A program made the translations under genes and the position numbers. The notes beneath the pieces were generated by a model, which worked only from the letters and a program-made list of their open reading frames with translations, was not told the DNA's origin and did not search any database. A stretch of 64,000 nucleotides of DNA from Thalassia testudinum (Eukaryota > Streptophyta > Magnoliopsida > Alismatales > Hydrocharitaceae): positions 91,884,001-91,948,000 of the forward strand of contig JAZHRO010000063.1 of the NCBI GenBank assembly GCA_037157565.1, given 5' to 3'. Below, piece by piece: positions 35,357-45,998 of this stretch (position 1 is its first letter; each line of letters starts with the position of its first letter).

Positions 35357-35957
35357 TAGCTAAACCCTAGCTGGATCCAGCTCATCTCAATTGGTTATTA
35401 GCCCACATGAGCTAGGTTTAGCTCCCTCAAGCTCCATTAAGCTCATCTTAGTTGGATTGTAGCTCAAGGTAGCTCAACTTAGCTCAACTCACCTCAACTC
35501 AACCCAGATCTAGCTCAACTTAGTTGAGTCTAGCTCATCCTAGCTCCAATTAGTTCACTGGGAGCTCTAGCTAGCTCAACTTAGTTGATGGAAGTTCACC
35601 TCATCTTAGGTCCAGCTCTACCCAGCTCCACTCAGCTCTCGGTAGCTAAACTCCCTCTAACTTAGCTACTACTTGCCTACTTAGTAGCTAAGCTTGCTCG
35701 GGAGTTCTCATCAGAGGCAGTTCTAGCTCAACCTAGCTTCAGTTAGGTTGAAACCGACTCAACTTAGCTCAACTACTCAAGCCTAGCTACTAGCATAAGA
35801 ACTGGCTAGCTAAGCTAAGTAGTTGAGCTCCTAAGAAGACCTCTTCAACCATCGTCAGCTTTGGGAGAATTATTTTAGCTCCAGACAACTCCTGGCTACC
35901 TCTAAACCCTAGCTCCTCCACTACTACCCTACTAGCCAAGCTAGCTTAGCTAAGCTC
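35357..35957. repeat. AGCT-dense block in solo LTR D
   Basis: By hand count about 36 AGCT palindromes occur in 600 bases, many within TAGCTCAACTTAG or TAGCTCC; about two would be expected by chance. Both strands read alike because AGCT is self-complementary. Confidence 0.8.
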
Positions 35958-36072
35958 AACACCTACTCCTCTACTCCATGACCATCCACCATCACCCAAG
36001 AGCCTACCTAGCTAACTCCACCCTAACCCTACTCCAAGTCCACCACTTAAGCTACCTACTCCACCCATAGTT

Positions 36073-36690
36073 GGCGCCACCAACCTTCACACCTCTTCTC
36101 ACCACCACATTCAATAGCCACCAACCCTCACACCTCTTCACACCACCACCTTCAAGAGCTACCAAAAAGTGGCACCAACTACACCCATAACCACCTATAA
36201 GTTGGTGCCAACTCTCCCTCCAAAAACTCCCCTTATCACCACTATACACCTAAGCCACCAAGCCATCCTAACCCTACACCTAACCCCCTTCTAGAAACCT
36301 AACTTGGCACCAACTTAACACACCCTTTCACCACCTTAACCACCTATAACTACCACTTAAGTTGGCACCAAAAACAACTATGCATCCCCCCATGTGGCGC
36401 CAACAAAAACTATCGCTTCATCTTATAACTACCACCATATGGAGCCATCCTAACCCTCCATAAGTGGTGCCACCTTTAACCCAACCTAAAATTGGTGCCA
36501 ATCCCACCTAACACCACCTAACCATGCTTCCACACACCTCCTCATGTGGCGCCATTAAACCCCATCCCTCCATTTCTTAACCACCACCATATAACTCAAA
36601 TCTAGCCTTACAACACACCCAACCAACCCTTAACCCTAGTTCCTACCAAAATATGGCGCCAACCATCAAATACCCCTTCATTTTGGTGCC
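36073..36690. repeat. Twelve spaced GGCGCC-type palindromes in solo LTR D
   Basis: GGCGCC at 36073, 36396, 36548 and 36655; the one-step decays GGCACC at 36171, 36306 and 36364, and GGTGCC at 36204, 36466, 36494 and 36685; GGAGCC at 36441. Most sit inside TTGGNGCCAA-like palindromes. GGCACC and GGTGCC are what CpG loss would make of GGCGCC. Confidence 0.8.
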
Positions 36691-37893
36691 ATCAATCCTA
36701 GCCCTAGGATCCCTTAACCACTTTCCATGAGCCATCCTAATCATCCATCCCTTAACCATACCTACCCCCGTACCCATCCTATGAAAAGGCCATTAACTAC
36801 CCATTTCAAACCATCCTTGGTTACATATTATTCTCCACCTAGATTCACCATTACCAATGACCAAGGAAGTAAGGAGAGGAAGAAGAGGATCAAGGAGACA
36901 CTCCATCTCCTTGGTGGCTTCAACTTCTTCTTCTACCTTGTGTCATCATCAAACCAAGGAGGAAGGCCAAGCAAGGAGGACATCTAGAAGAGGAGCAATC
37001 AAGGGTGGTCCACATCCAACCTAGGAGGAGATTTGGAGTGGAATTCTTCCACTCAAGGAGGACCTAGGCACACCCCACCAAGGGCTTGCCAAAAGGAAGC
37101 AGAGTCGAGAGCCAGGAGAAAGCTTCTTTCAACTCAGGGGCAACCTGAGTTAGAGTGGGAGTTCTGTAGCAACATCACCTTCTCCCTAAGCTTTTTTCTA
37201 CATTCTTTATTTTTATTTGTTGCATGGTAGTGTAGTGTTTGAGTCTTTTTTGGAGATTACAAGTGGGAATTCCTTTCACTTGTGAGCTCTCCAACCCCGT
37301 TGTAAAATAATTTCATTTTAAGAAGCATTCCCTCTACCATTCTTCTAAGTGGCTTGTGTTGTTCATTTGTTGTGTGTTGTTACTCCATTACTCCAAGCCC
37401 CTCATACTTGGAGTGAGTTGGAAAAATAAAGCACTTGTTGCTTTATTTCTCATAATTATAATTCCCACTTTCTCTGCAACCATTTTGCCCTTATTTAGAA
37501 AACCTAAAAATATATATATATTTCAAAACTCAAAAGGAAAGTTGACTTCCAAATTTCAAGCTAGTGATTTTAAAAAGCATTCCTACCTCCTTTGGGATGA
37601 CCCGAATGCTCATCGAGTACTCAGTCTTTCATAAATTCAAAAGTGATCTAAATTGTGTGTTGCAACGATTTAATTTTTGAATTTTACAAATCACTCATTT
37701 TCGCTATCAATCATTGCAATTGTTGGTCTTCAATGAGGAATTCCTAGTAAGCGCAAGTCATCAGATCGTGTTGAGTACGTCCCTACCCTTTGTACACACC
37801 ACTCATTACTCCTACCGATTGAATGGTCCAGTGAAGTGCTTAGATTGTGGCGATGCCAGCGGTTTGCCGCTAGTGACATCATGAGAAGTCCAT

Positions 37894-37924
<31 letters not shown>

Positions 37925-37965
37925 CTAACAAGGTTTCTGTAGGTGAACCTGTAGAAGGATCATTG

Positions 37966-38213
37966 TCGACCCATTTGGACGTGTAGATTGTGAACAAGTG
38001 ACCAGTTGAAGTGGGGTAGGGGAACCTCGCGTTGCCCCAACCCATGCTCTGCCGACGTCATCTACCCCGTTCGTAGGGTGGGTGAGACTTGCTGAACACA
38101 ATGAACCCTAGCGTGGACCGCATCAGGGATGATTGTGAAATCAGATGGTTTGACCGCATGCTCATCGTTTTGTGCGGGTCGTGTAGTTCCATCCCCATTT
38201 CCAAACAACATAG
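37966..38213 (+). other. ITS1 relic
   Basis: Spacer of about 248 bases between the 18S end and the 5.8S start, within the usual angiosperm size. GC has been lost compared with working ITS1. Confidence 0.85.
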
Positions 38214-38373
38214 ATGACTCTCAGCAACGGATATCTAAGCTCTCACATCGATGAAGAACGTAGCAAAATGTGATAGTTAGTGTGAATTGCAAAATCTCGT
38301 GAACCATCGAGTCTTTGAACGCAAGTTGCATCTAGAGTCGTGAGGCCGAGGGCACGTTTGCTTGGGCGTCACG
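38214..38373 (+). pseudogene. 5.8S rRNA relic
   Basis: It begins ATGACTCTCAGCAACGGATA and keeps the ATCGATGAAGAACGTAGC and GTGAATTGCA-type blocks as well as CATCGAGTCTTTGAACGCAA, then ends GGGCGTCACG. About 160 bases, normal length. Changes include TCAGCAAC for TCGGCAAC and ATCTAAG for ATCTCGG, again transitions. It would pair with 26S in the ribosome; here it is a relic. Confidence 0.95.
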
Positions 38374-38616
38374 TGTATGATTGCTCCTAAGTCACCCACC
38401 CTTGATGTGGTGGATGCAAGTGCTGGAGGTGGAAGTTGGCCATCTCTGTGTCCCTACCATGGTTGGCTCAATTCCCATGCGACCTATCTTCCTGGTGCAT
38501 CCTAATGTGTGGTGAATGGCGAAGGATATGCTTTGTGTGCCGTGATCCTGGCAGGCCTTGACGTCCCATCTTAGGATGCGTGCCTGTCATGCTAGGTACA
38601 CCCTCCTTCCCGTACA
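38374..38616 (+). other. ITS2 relic
   Basis: Spacer of about 243 bases between 5.8S and 26S, within the normal size. It contains no other feature. Confidence 0.85.
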
Positions 38617-38969
38617 GACCCCAGGTCAGGCGAGGTCACCTGTTGAGTTTAAGCATATCAATAAGCGGAGGAGAAGAAACATATGAGGATTCCCTTAGTA
38701 ACGGCAAACAAATAGAGAATAACCTAGCTTAAGAATCGGATGGTCGAACCTTTCGAATTATAGTCTGCAGAAGCATCCTCAGCGACGGATCGGGTACAAG
38801 TCCCCTAGAAGGGGCACCGGAGAGGGTGAGAGCCTTGTCGTGCTTGGAACCTATCGCACCACGAGGCATTGTCAGCAAGTCGGGTTGTTTGAGAATGCAG
38901 GCCCAATTAGGCAGTAAATCCCATCCAAGGCTAAATACTGGTGAGGGACTGATAGCAAATAAGTACTGT

Positions 38970-39036
<67 letters not shown>

Positions 39037-41259
39037 AATGGGGGCTAGTGATGCACCTCAATTGGATGTGGAACGGTGTTGAGCTGATCTACCGCTCGAC
39101 TTAAGGAGTGGACTGCTGTAGATCGAGTCGGTGACTTAAGCCTAGGTACCCTGCACCCACGTAGATGTCATTGGCTTGATCGAGGACCACAGCGTTTGCT
39201 GAGATGGAGAGCTCCCATACACGCGTATGCCCTCGGTAGCAGCTTATGGGTGCCCCATTTGACCTGTCTTGAAACACAGACCAAGGAGTCTGACATGCGT
39301 TTGAGTCAACAGGTTCTTGAAATTTAGAAAGCACAAGGAACCTAATTGGCAGGATCCTGCTTGTCGGGCATACCAATGACCAACCTAGATCTTCTGAGAA
39401 GGGTTCGAGTGAGAGCATGCATGTTGGGACCTGAAAGATGGTGAACTATGATTGAGCAGGGAGAAGTCAGAGGAAACTTTGGTGGAGGCCTGTAGTGATA
39501 CTAACATGCAAATCGTTCATTTTACTTGGGCATAGGGGTGAAAGAGTAATCAAGCATCTAGTAACTGGTTCCCTCTTAATTTTCCCTCAGGATAGCCGGA
39601 GCTCATCTGAGTTCTATCGAGTAAAGTCAATGATTAGAGGCATTGGGGGTGCAACGCCCTCAACCTATTCTGAAACTTCAAATAGGTAAGATGGTGCAGT
39701 TACTCGATTAAGCTGTGCCACAGAATTGAGAGCTCCAAGTGGGCCATTTTTTGTAAGCAAAACTGGTGATGCAGGATGAACCAGAAGTCGAGTTACAGTG
39801 CCTAACTAAGCGCTAACCTAGAACCCACAAAGGGTGTTGGTCGATTAAGATAGTAGGATGGTGGTCATGGAAGTTGAAATCCGCTAAGGAGTGTGTAGCA
39901 ACTCACCTGCCGAATCAACTAGCCTTGAAAATGAATGGCGTTGAAGCATGCAACCCATCCTCAGCCATCAGGGCAATTGTCAAGCCCTAATGAGTAGGAG
40001 GGCACAACCGTCATGATAAAACATTAGGCGTGAGCCCGGGCGGAGCGACTGTAGGTGAGGATCTTGGTGGTAGTAGCAAATATTCAAATGAGAACTTTGA
40101 AGGCCGAAGAGGGGAAAGGTTCCATGTGAACGGCACTTGCACATGGGTTAGTTGATCCTAAGGGATGGGGGATGGTCGTTTGAGAGCACATTCGCACGTG
40201 AGCTCCGAAAGGGAATCGGGTTAAAATTCCTGAATGGAGATGTGGTGGTTGACGACAACATTAGGGAGTCTGAAGACACTGGTGGGGGCCTCAGGAAGAG
40301 TTATCTTTTCTGTTTAATAGCCTGCCCACCCTAGAAATAGCTTAGTCAGAGGTAGGGTCTAGCGTCTGGAAGAACACTGCCCATTGTGTGGTGTCCGGTG
40401 TGCCTCCGGTGACCCTTGAAAATCCGGAGGATTGAGTACCATGCACACCTGGTCGTACTCATAATCGCATCAGGTCTCCAAGGTGAATAGCCTATGGTCG
40501 ATGGAACAATGTAGGCAAGGGAAGTCCACAAAATGGATCCATAACCTCGGAAAAGGATTGGCTCTGAGGGCTGGGCACGGGGGTCCCATTCCTGAACTCG
40601 TCAGCTGTCGATGGACTGCTCAAGCTGCATCCACAACGAAAGCAGGTCACCATGTGCTGACAAGGGGATGGATTGGGAATAAGCCCCTTTGGGGGCCCTA
40701 CCGAGGCGTCGAATAGTCAGGTCAGAACTAGTATGGACAAGGGGAATCCCATTGTTTAATTAAAACAAAGCATTGCAATGGTCCCTGCGCATGCTTATGC
40801 AAAGTGATTTCTACCTAGTGCTTTGAATGTTAAAGTGAAGAAATTCAACCAAGCATAGGTAAACGACGGGAGTAACTACGACTCTCTTAAGGTAGACAAA
40901 TGCCTCATCATCTAATTAGTGATGCGCATGAATGGATTAATGAGATTCCCAATGTCCCTATCTACTATCCAGCGAAACCATAGCCAAGGGAACGGGCTTG
41001 GCATAATCAATAGGGAAAGAAGACCTTGTTGAGCTTGACTCTAGTGTGACTTTGTGAAATGACTTGAGAGGTGTAGAATAAGTAGGAGCCACCTCGTGCG
41101 GAAAAAGTGAAATACCACTACTTTTAACGTTATTTTACTTATTCCATAAATTGGAGGTGGGGCTTTGCCCCTCCTTTTAGTCTTAAGGCCCCCTCCAATG
41201 GGCCAATCCGGGCAGAAGACATTATCAGCTAGGGAATTTGGCTGGGGTGACACTATCTG
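38617..41259 (+). pseudogene. 26S rRNA relic, 3'-truncated
   Basis: It starts GACCCCAGGTCAGGCGAGGT and follows the plant 26S order through AAGCATATCAATAAGCGGAG, ACCCGTCTTGAAACACGGAC-like sequence, the AACTCTCTTAAGGTAGCCAAATG-type region near 40880, and TGACTTTGTGAAATGACTTG near 41040. It stops after GGCTGGGGTGACACTATCTG, about 2643 bases in, where normal 26S continues for several hundred bases more. The next bases belong to repeat unit U1. Transitions are frequent. Open frames within it are meaningless. Confidence 0.93.
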
Positions 41260-44200
41260 GGGATGAAATTAGCATTGAAACACGTCCAGCAAGGCTAAAT
41301 TCGAGCCTCGATTCACATGCTTAAATGAGGTTCTTTTGCCAAATAAATTACATGAATGGAAAGCCCTAGGGATACATAATTGTACATTTAATTTACAATA
41401 ATTAATTATTAATTATATTTAAAAATTGGCTAAACTTAGTGATTTGTACATTTTACATTAGAACTTAATTCCTTGAATAATGGTTAAATTAATAAATTAA
41501 TTACTCAATTGACTTAAGTATTTATTATATATTTTAAATTTATTTTTGATCGATTATTTTAATTTATGACATTTACTTACACGTTTTAAATATATAAATA
41601 CAAATATACATTATAAATACTATATACAATATAAATACAAAATAAATAGGTTGAAAATAATTAAAATTATTCTATACAAATGTATAAGATATGTTACTTA
41701 TGTAATAACTTAATCTATTAATTTATTTTATTTCAACTTAGTAACTTCGATATTTAACTGCACAACGTAAATATATACAATAAATAGTTAAATAAATAAC
41801 TATACAGGTATAATACAATGTATAATAATTACATTAACCTATATATATAATTATAAGTAGGATTATACATATATATATAGTTATTTGTATTCACTTAATA
41901 TATGTACATATAACATAAATAAATAAATAGATAATTATATAATTACAGTATATATAGTTTAAAACATCATAAATACTTATTTAAATAGATATAATAAATA
42001 TATAAGTTATTTATGTACATTTAATTTATATAAGTTAATATTTACATTTAACTTAGTCTTTAGTTATATTTACAAGTATAAATACTATATACATGGCATT
42101 TTTGAGTATTTTTTGATTTTTTAGATTTTATGGTATTTTTATGTTTTATAGAGGTACGGGAAGAGAGAGAGAAGGTGAGAAGGGGGAGAGAAGTTTCTTT
42201 TTTGTATTTTTTCATGTTGGACTTTTTTATTCAGTTTCAGTGTAGACTGAACTGTCTATTGATATGTTCTACCAACTAGAGGGTACAAAATACTTTGAAA
42301 CTTTGCACACACCTATAAAACTAACTAATACAACTCAAGACATATTTATTTTAATTTTTACAATTATTTTATATTTTTTTATTTATTTACAATCTGGCAC
42401 AAATGTGGCCTTAAAGGGACGAAAGCAAGAGAACCTAAGGCCATTAACTGATTTCTAAGTGATGAAAATGTAGTTCAATAGTTCAGAAGTGTCCAACACA
42501 TTACATGGAAGATATATGAAGATTTTGTCTCTAATTTCATTTCAAAACACATTTTGGACAGATTTCTAACATAAAGTGCTAACAATGGGTTTAGGTTTCA
42601 AACATGATCTACAAGCTATTCCCAATCAGATTTAAATTCATATAAGTGTACATGAATGCTTGTGACATACTAATCTAACATTATACACATGTCAGCTTCT
42701 TGAAACCCTTTAGATTCATTCAAAACTCAACCAAACTGCTGCTGCTATGATATTTAGCAGATCAACAGTTTAACTCCGCTACTTCTGCTATTGTTCAACC
42801 TGAACAAGCAGCCAATGTTGCTGCTGTTGCTATTGATTATGTGATATCAACTTAGATCAGACCTGAGAATGTCTGACCTGAGACAATTGAATGCTCCTTC
42901 AAACCACTTTAGATCTAGATAACCTTAGGTCATAGAAATGCCTCAGATCATAGAACCACTTGAAAATAGAGGTGAAAACACCAAATGTAGCAGCTATGCA
43001 GCCTTTAATGTTTTAAAATGGGAGATTCAAACCTGTTACAAACTTGTACAATTCCAATAGTGAATTAATTTTTCTTTGAACTCATTTTAAAACTAAATCT
43101 AAGCATTCAAAATCCACATTAATTGCCTTGAAATCTAGGTTTCATTTCAGTTTTGGAATGTAGGAATGCTGATGAAATCCACATAAAAATCATCTCAAGG
43201 TCTATCCTAATCATTCTGAAATCCAAGGGAAATTTAAATACAACTCCCAGAAATCCTTGAAATCTTAATGTGATCCCCATCTTACACTATAGATAGTGTA
43301 AGATGAGAATTCACATCAAGCTTTCAAATGAGTTAAATCCAAGTTCAGAAGTATCTCAAACCTTCTTTGATAGATCTAGGACTCATTCAAACTCGATTAA
43401 AGCTTAAAGACCATGAAAAGCCCTAATCTAATCTCTCTCTTGCGCCAAAGACAGTATGAAGAGAGAATTTATACCAGTCAATGAAACCCATTAAAAATGA
43501 ATCCTAAATCTTCAAATCTCTTAAAAACATTGAGTTAATTAGTTCAAAACCACTGAAGGGTCATTATGGAAAAGTGAGATGAATGAGATGACCCTCAGAT
43601 GGAGTTTGGCAATCAAATCAAATCAAAATACTCAAGGGGATTAGATCTGATTTGACGCCTTGATGGATGGGGGAATGAAAATTGAAATGCAAGGAAAATG
43701 TGTAGAAGTGAGAATGAAGTGAGGAGGGAGATTAGTGAACACAATGCATGGGCGAATGTATCTCCTTTGATCTGAATTGATCAGAGGAGGCATATTGGCA
43801 AAAATCTACCTAATCTAATCTACTCCTAGATCTAACAATCCATCAGTGAGTTCACTAACTAATTCTACTCCTAACTAATCTAGAAAGCAATAAATTCTAT
43901 CTATAAAGTAGTAAACTAATCTATGAAAGCAGGTAAATCTATCTAAGGGAAGAATGGGATTCCTAGGCTGCAGCTGATCACTATAGTGACGAAGGGGGAT
44001 GAGAGGATCTCCAACTAAGGAATGAGGTCCCTGGGCTGCAACTGGTCACTACAATGATGAATTATAGGGGGACACTGCCCTTGTCACCGACGGTTGAAGG
44101 AGGGAGAGAAGAGCTGGAGATATGGATGAAGGGAGCTCCAAGGGGACGGAGCTGATTGACCCACGCAAGCTCAGGGGAGCTGCCTATATAGGTAAGGGAG

Positions 44201-44949
44201 TGATTGTGGTCACCATGGAGTAAGATTAGGCTAAAATAGGGTTAATGGTGGATATGGGTATGAAGTGCATGTGGGAAGACTTAGGAAAAACTCCCATTGT
44301 AGGATCAGATCTGGGAAGAGTAACGAAGCTTCACGCAAAAGTGCGCGATGAATGGTTCAAGATCCACCCTTGAATCAGTGGAACCAAGTATCGATGATGC
44401 CTGGCTATTGTGTTCTTGGTGGTGAATAGTGAAAGAGAGGCTCTCTTAGGTCTAAAGGAAAATTTACAAGAAGTCCTCAAAGCCAAACCGGTAGAAATAT
44501 TGCAAGGGAGGCCCATAAGTGATAAGTTTCAAGACAAAGCAGTCCCTGAAGGCTAACAGCCAAGTCCTTGCAACTTTTATTGCGAATAAAATGTTATGAA
44601 ATGAGGAACTAATTGTAATGTCATGATTTCAAGGCCCTAATGATGTCCAAATATAATGAGATTTTAATGATAGCTTAATTGAACATATTAGAACATGATT
44701 TTACCCTTGATGTATACTTTAGAACTCAAAAGGTTGTTCAATTGACATTTGGATGATTAATTTGTATTTATGAATAGAATATCTCAATTATTGACATAAT
44801 ATGCATTTTTAACACAATTTTGATATTTTAGGTCATTTTCATTAATTCTCACACTTAACCCATTTATCATATTAAGAATATAGTGTTTATCCTAGTTTCT
44901 AGCCTAACTTTGACATTTTAGCTATTGTGAGACACACCTCATCACCTCT

Positions 44950-45050
44950 CCAGCAATGACGCCAAAAAATAATAATGAACATGACATCAATCATAATAAG
45001 AACATGCTACTATTGGGTTTTTGTCCCTGACAACGGTGCCAAAAATAATA
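44950..45050 (-). other. Two primer-binding-site-like sequences in tandem
   Basis: On the minus strand TTTTTGGCACCGTTGTCAGG lies about 75 bases before TTTTTTGGCGTCATTGCTGG. Both resemble the plant Ty3 primer-binding site TTTTGGCGCCGTTG. Immediately after the second, on the minus strand, comes TGATGAGGTGTG, which looks like an LTR start. Confidence 0.5.
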
Positions 45051-45106
45051 ATGCTTAAGACATGGTTGCATCGAGAATGGTTAATTATGTCGTTGTTGAT
45101 TATAGT

Positions 45107-45291
45107 ATAGTCATAATGCAAACAAATGTCATGTCATTTTATTTATTTACATAATTTTTACTGGTTTATTTTATGTTGTTCACTAATCACGAAAACTCGT
45201 CTGCATGCAAAAAATAGTGTAGTACTATAGTCATAATGCAAACAGATGTTATGTCAATTTATTTATTTACATAATTTTTACCGTTTATTCC
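45107..45291. repeat. Direct repeat of about 70 bases, 117-base period
   Basis: The stretch from TATAGTCATAATGCAAACAA at 45111 recurs from TATAGTCATAATGCAAACAG at 45228, each continuing through TTTATTTATTTACATAATTT. It is absent from U2 at the same place, so it arose in or was inserted into U1 only. A GCAGACGAGTTTTCGTG-like U5 signal on the minus strand lies between the copies. Confidence 0.65.
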
Positions 45292-45998
45292 AAGTCATTT
45301 ACTAGGAGATAGTTATTGATATACATCATTCTCTATGTTTCAAAAATGCTCTTTTTTTCCAAAATTGTCGATTATATTTACAAATGAATCAGTGAATCAA
45401 AGAATGAATTAATTATGTACAAAATGAATCAATTAATTCTAACTACAATGCCTCAAACATATTTACAACTAAATAAGCATGAAAAACTAATTAAACTACT
45501 CTAGGTTAGTTATACACAACTATACTAAATAATACCAAGTATAGGTACAAAAATAATACAAATACATACTAAACTAAGTTATACTAACATATATTAGCAC
45601 CTATAGTGACAGATACTATATCTACAGTGATGTATACAAATTAAAAGGCTCAAAGAATATATCAATACTCTAATTCTACTATATATATATATACACACAT
45701 ATATTGCATACATTTAAACATGCACATCTACATACTTTAAATATATATATATATATATTTACATATACGATTTATACTACTCATATGTAAGTTATACATG
45801 TATACGTATGTATTAATTATTTACTGTATATATACATATATGCATATGTACTTATACTTAGATATATATACACACACACTAGCGCATATCACTCACACAC
45901 AGTATGCTCAACCAAACACTTTAGTCAATTTTTCACACTTACCTCACTCTCAAGACACTGAGCACACTGTAGAAAACGGAGGCCCTACCAGGAGAGGG

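Larger units (their letters stand above)
35142..37709 (+). mobile_element. Solo LTR (family D) inserted in the 18S relic
   Basis: It begins TGATAAATGC and ends TTTTCGCTATCA, so the termini TGATA and TATCA are inverted. The 5-base target duplication ATCAT is at 35137-35141 and 37710-37714. Length 2568, with no second LTR and no coding region, so it is a solo LTR. Contents in order: leader-like AT-rich start, an AGCT-dense block (35357-35957), a block with twelve GGCGCC-type palindromes (36073-36690), a purine-rich stretch (36870-37180), and an AT-rich tail. Orientation is taken from TGATA at the left, as in the other Athila-like LTRs here. Confidence 0.9.
33572..37965 (+). pseudogene. 18S rRNA relic, full length but split by an LTR insertion
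   Basis: It starts TACCAGGTTGATCCTACGAG and ends AACCTGTAGAAGGATCATTG, both close to the universal 18S ends. Removing the insertion (35142-37709) and one target duplication leaves about 1821 bases, the normal plant length. Differences from the usual sequence are mostly T for C and A for G, for example GATCCTACGAG where GATCCTGCCAG is expected. The break falls near the 3' end, after CGTGATGGGGATAGATCAT-type sequence and before TGCAATTGTTGGTCTTCAA. Not functional. Confidence 0.95.

Noticed and set aside
35142..37709. Insertion in 18S as a group I intron or homing element
   Set aside because: The ends are TGATA and TATCA with a 5-base target duplication ATCAT, no intron core or homing endonuclease frame is visible, and the host 18S is a pseudogene. 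A solo LTR explains all of it.
38729..40716. Open frames of 60-117 codons on both strands within the rRNA
   Set aside because: They follow the rRNA sequence and have no coding features; they are chance frames.
33572..41259. A working rRNA gene unit
   Set aside because: The 18S is split, 26S is truncated, and transitions occur at positions that are otherwise universal.
45660..45900. TATATA and ACACAC runs as a centromere or telomere satellite
   Set aside because: Short microsatellites within repeat unit U1; no telomere motif and no short-unit satellite array.
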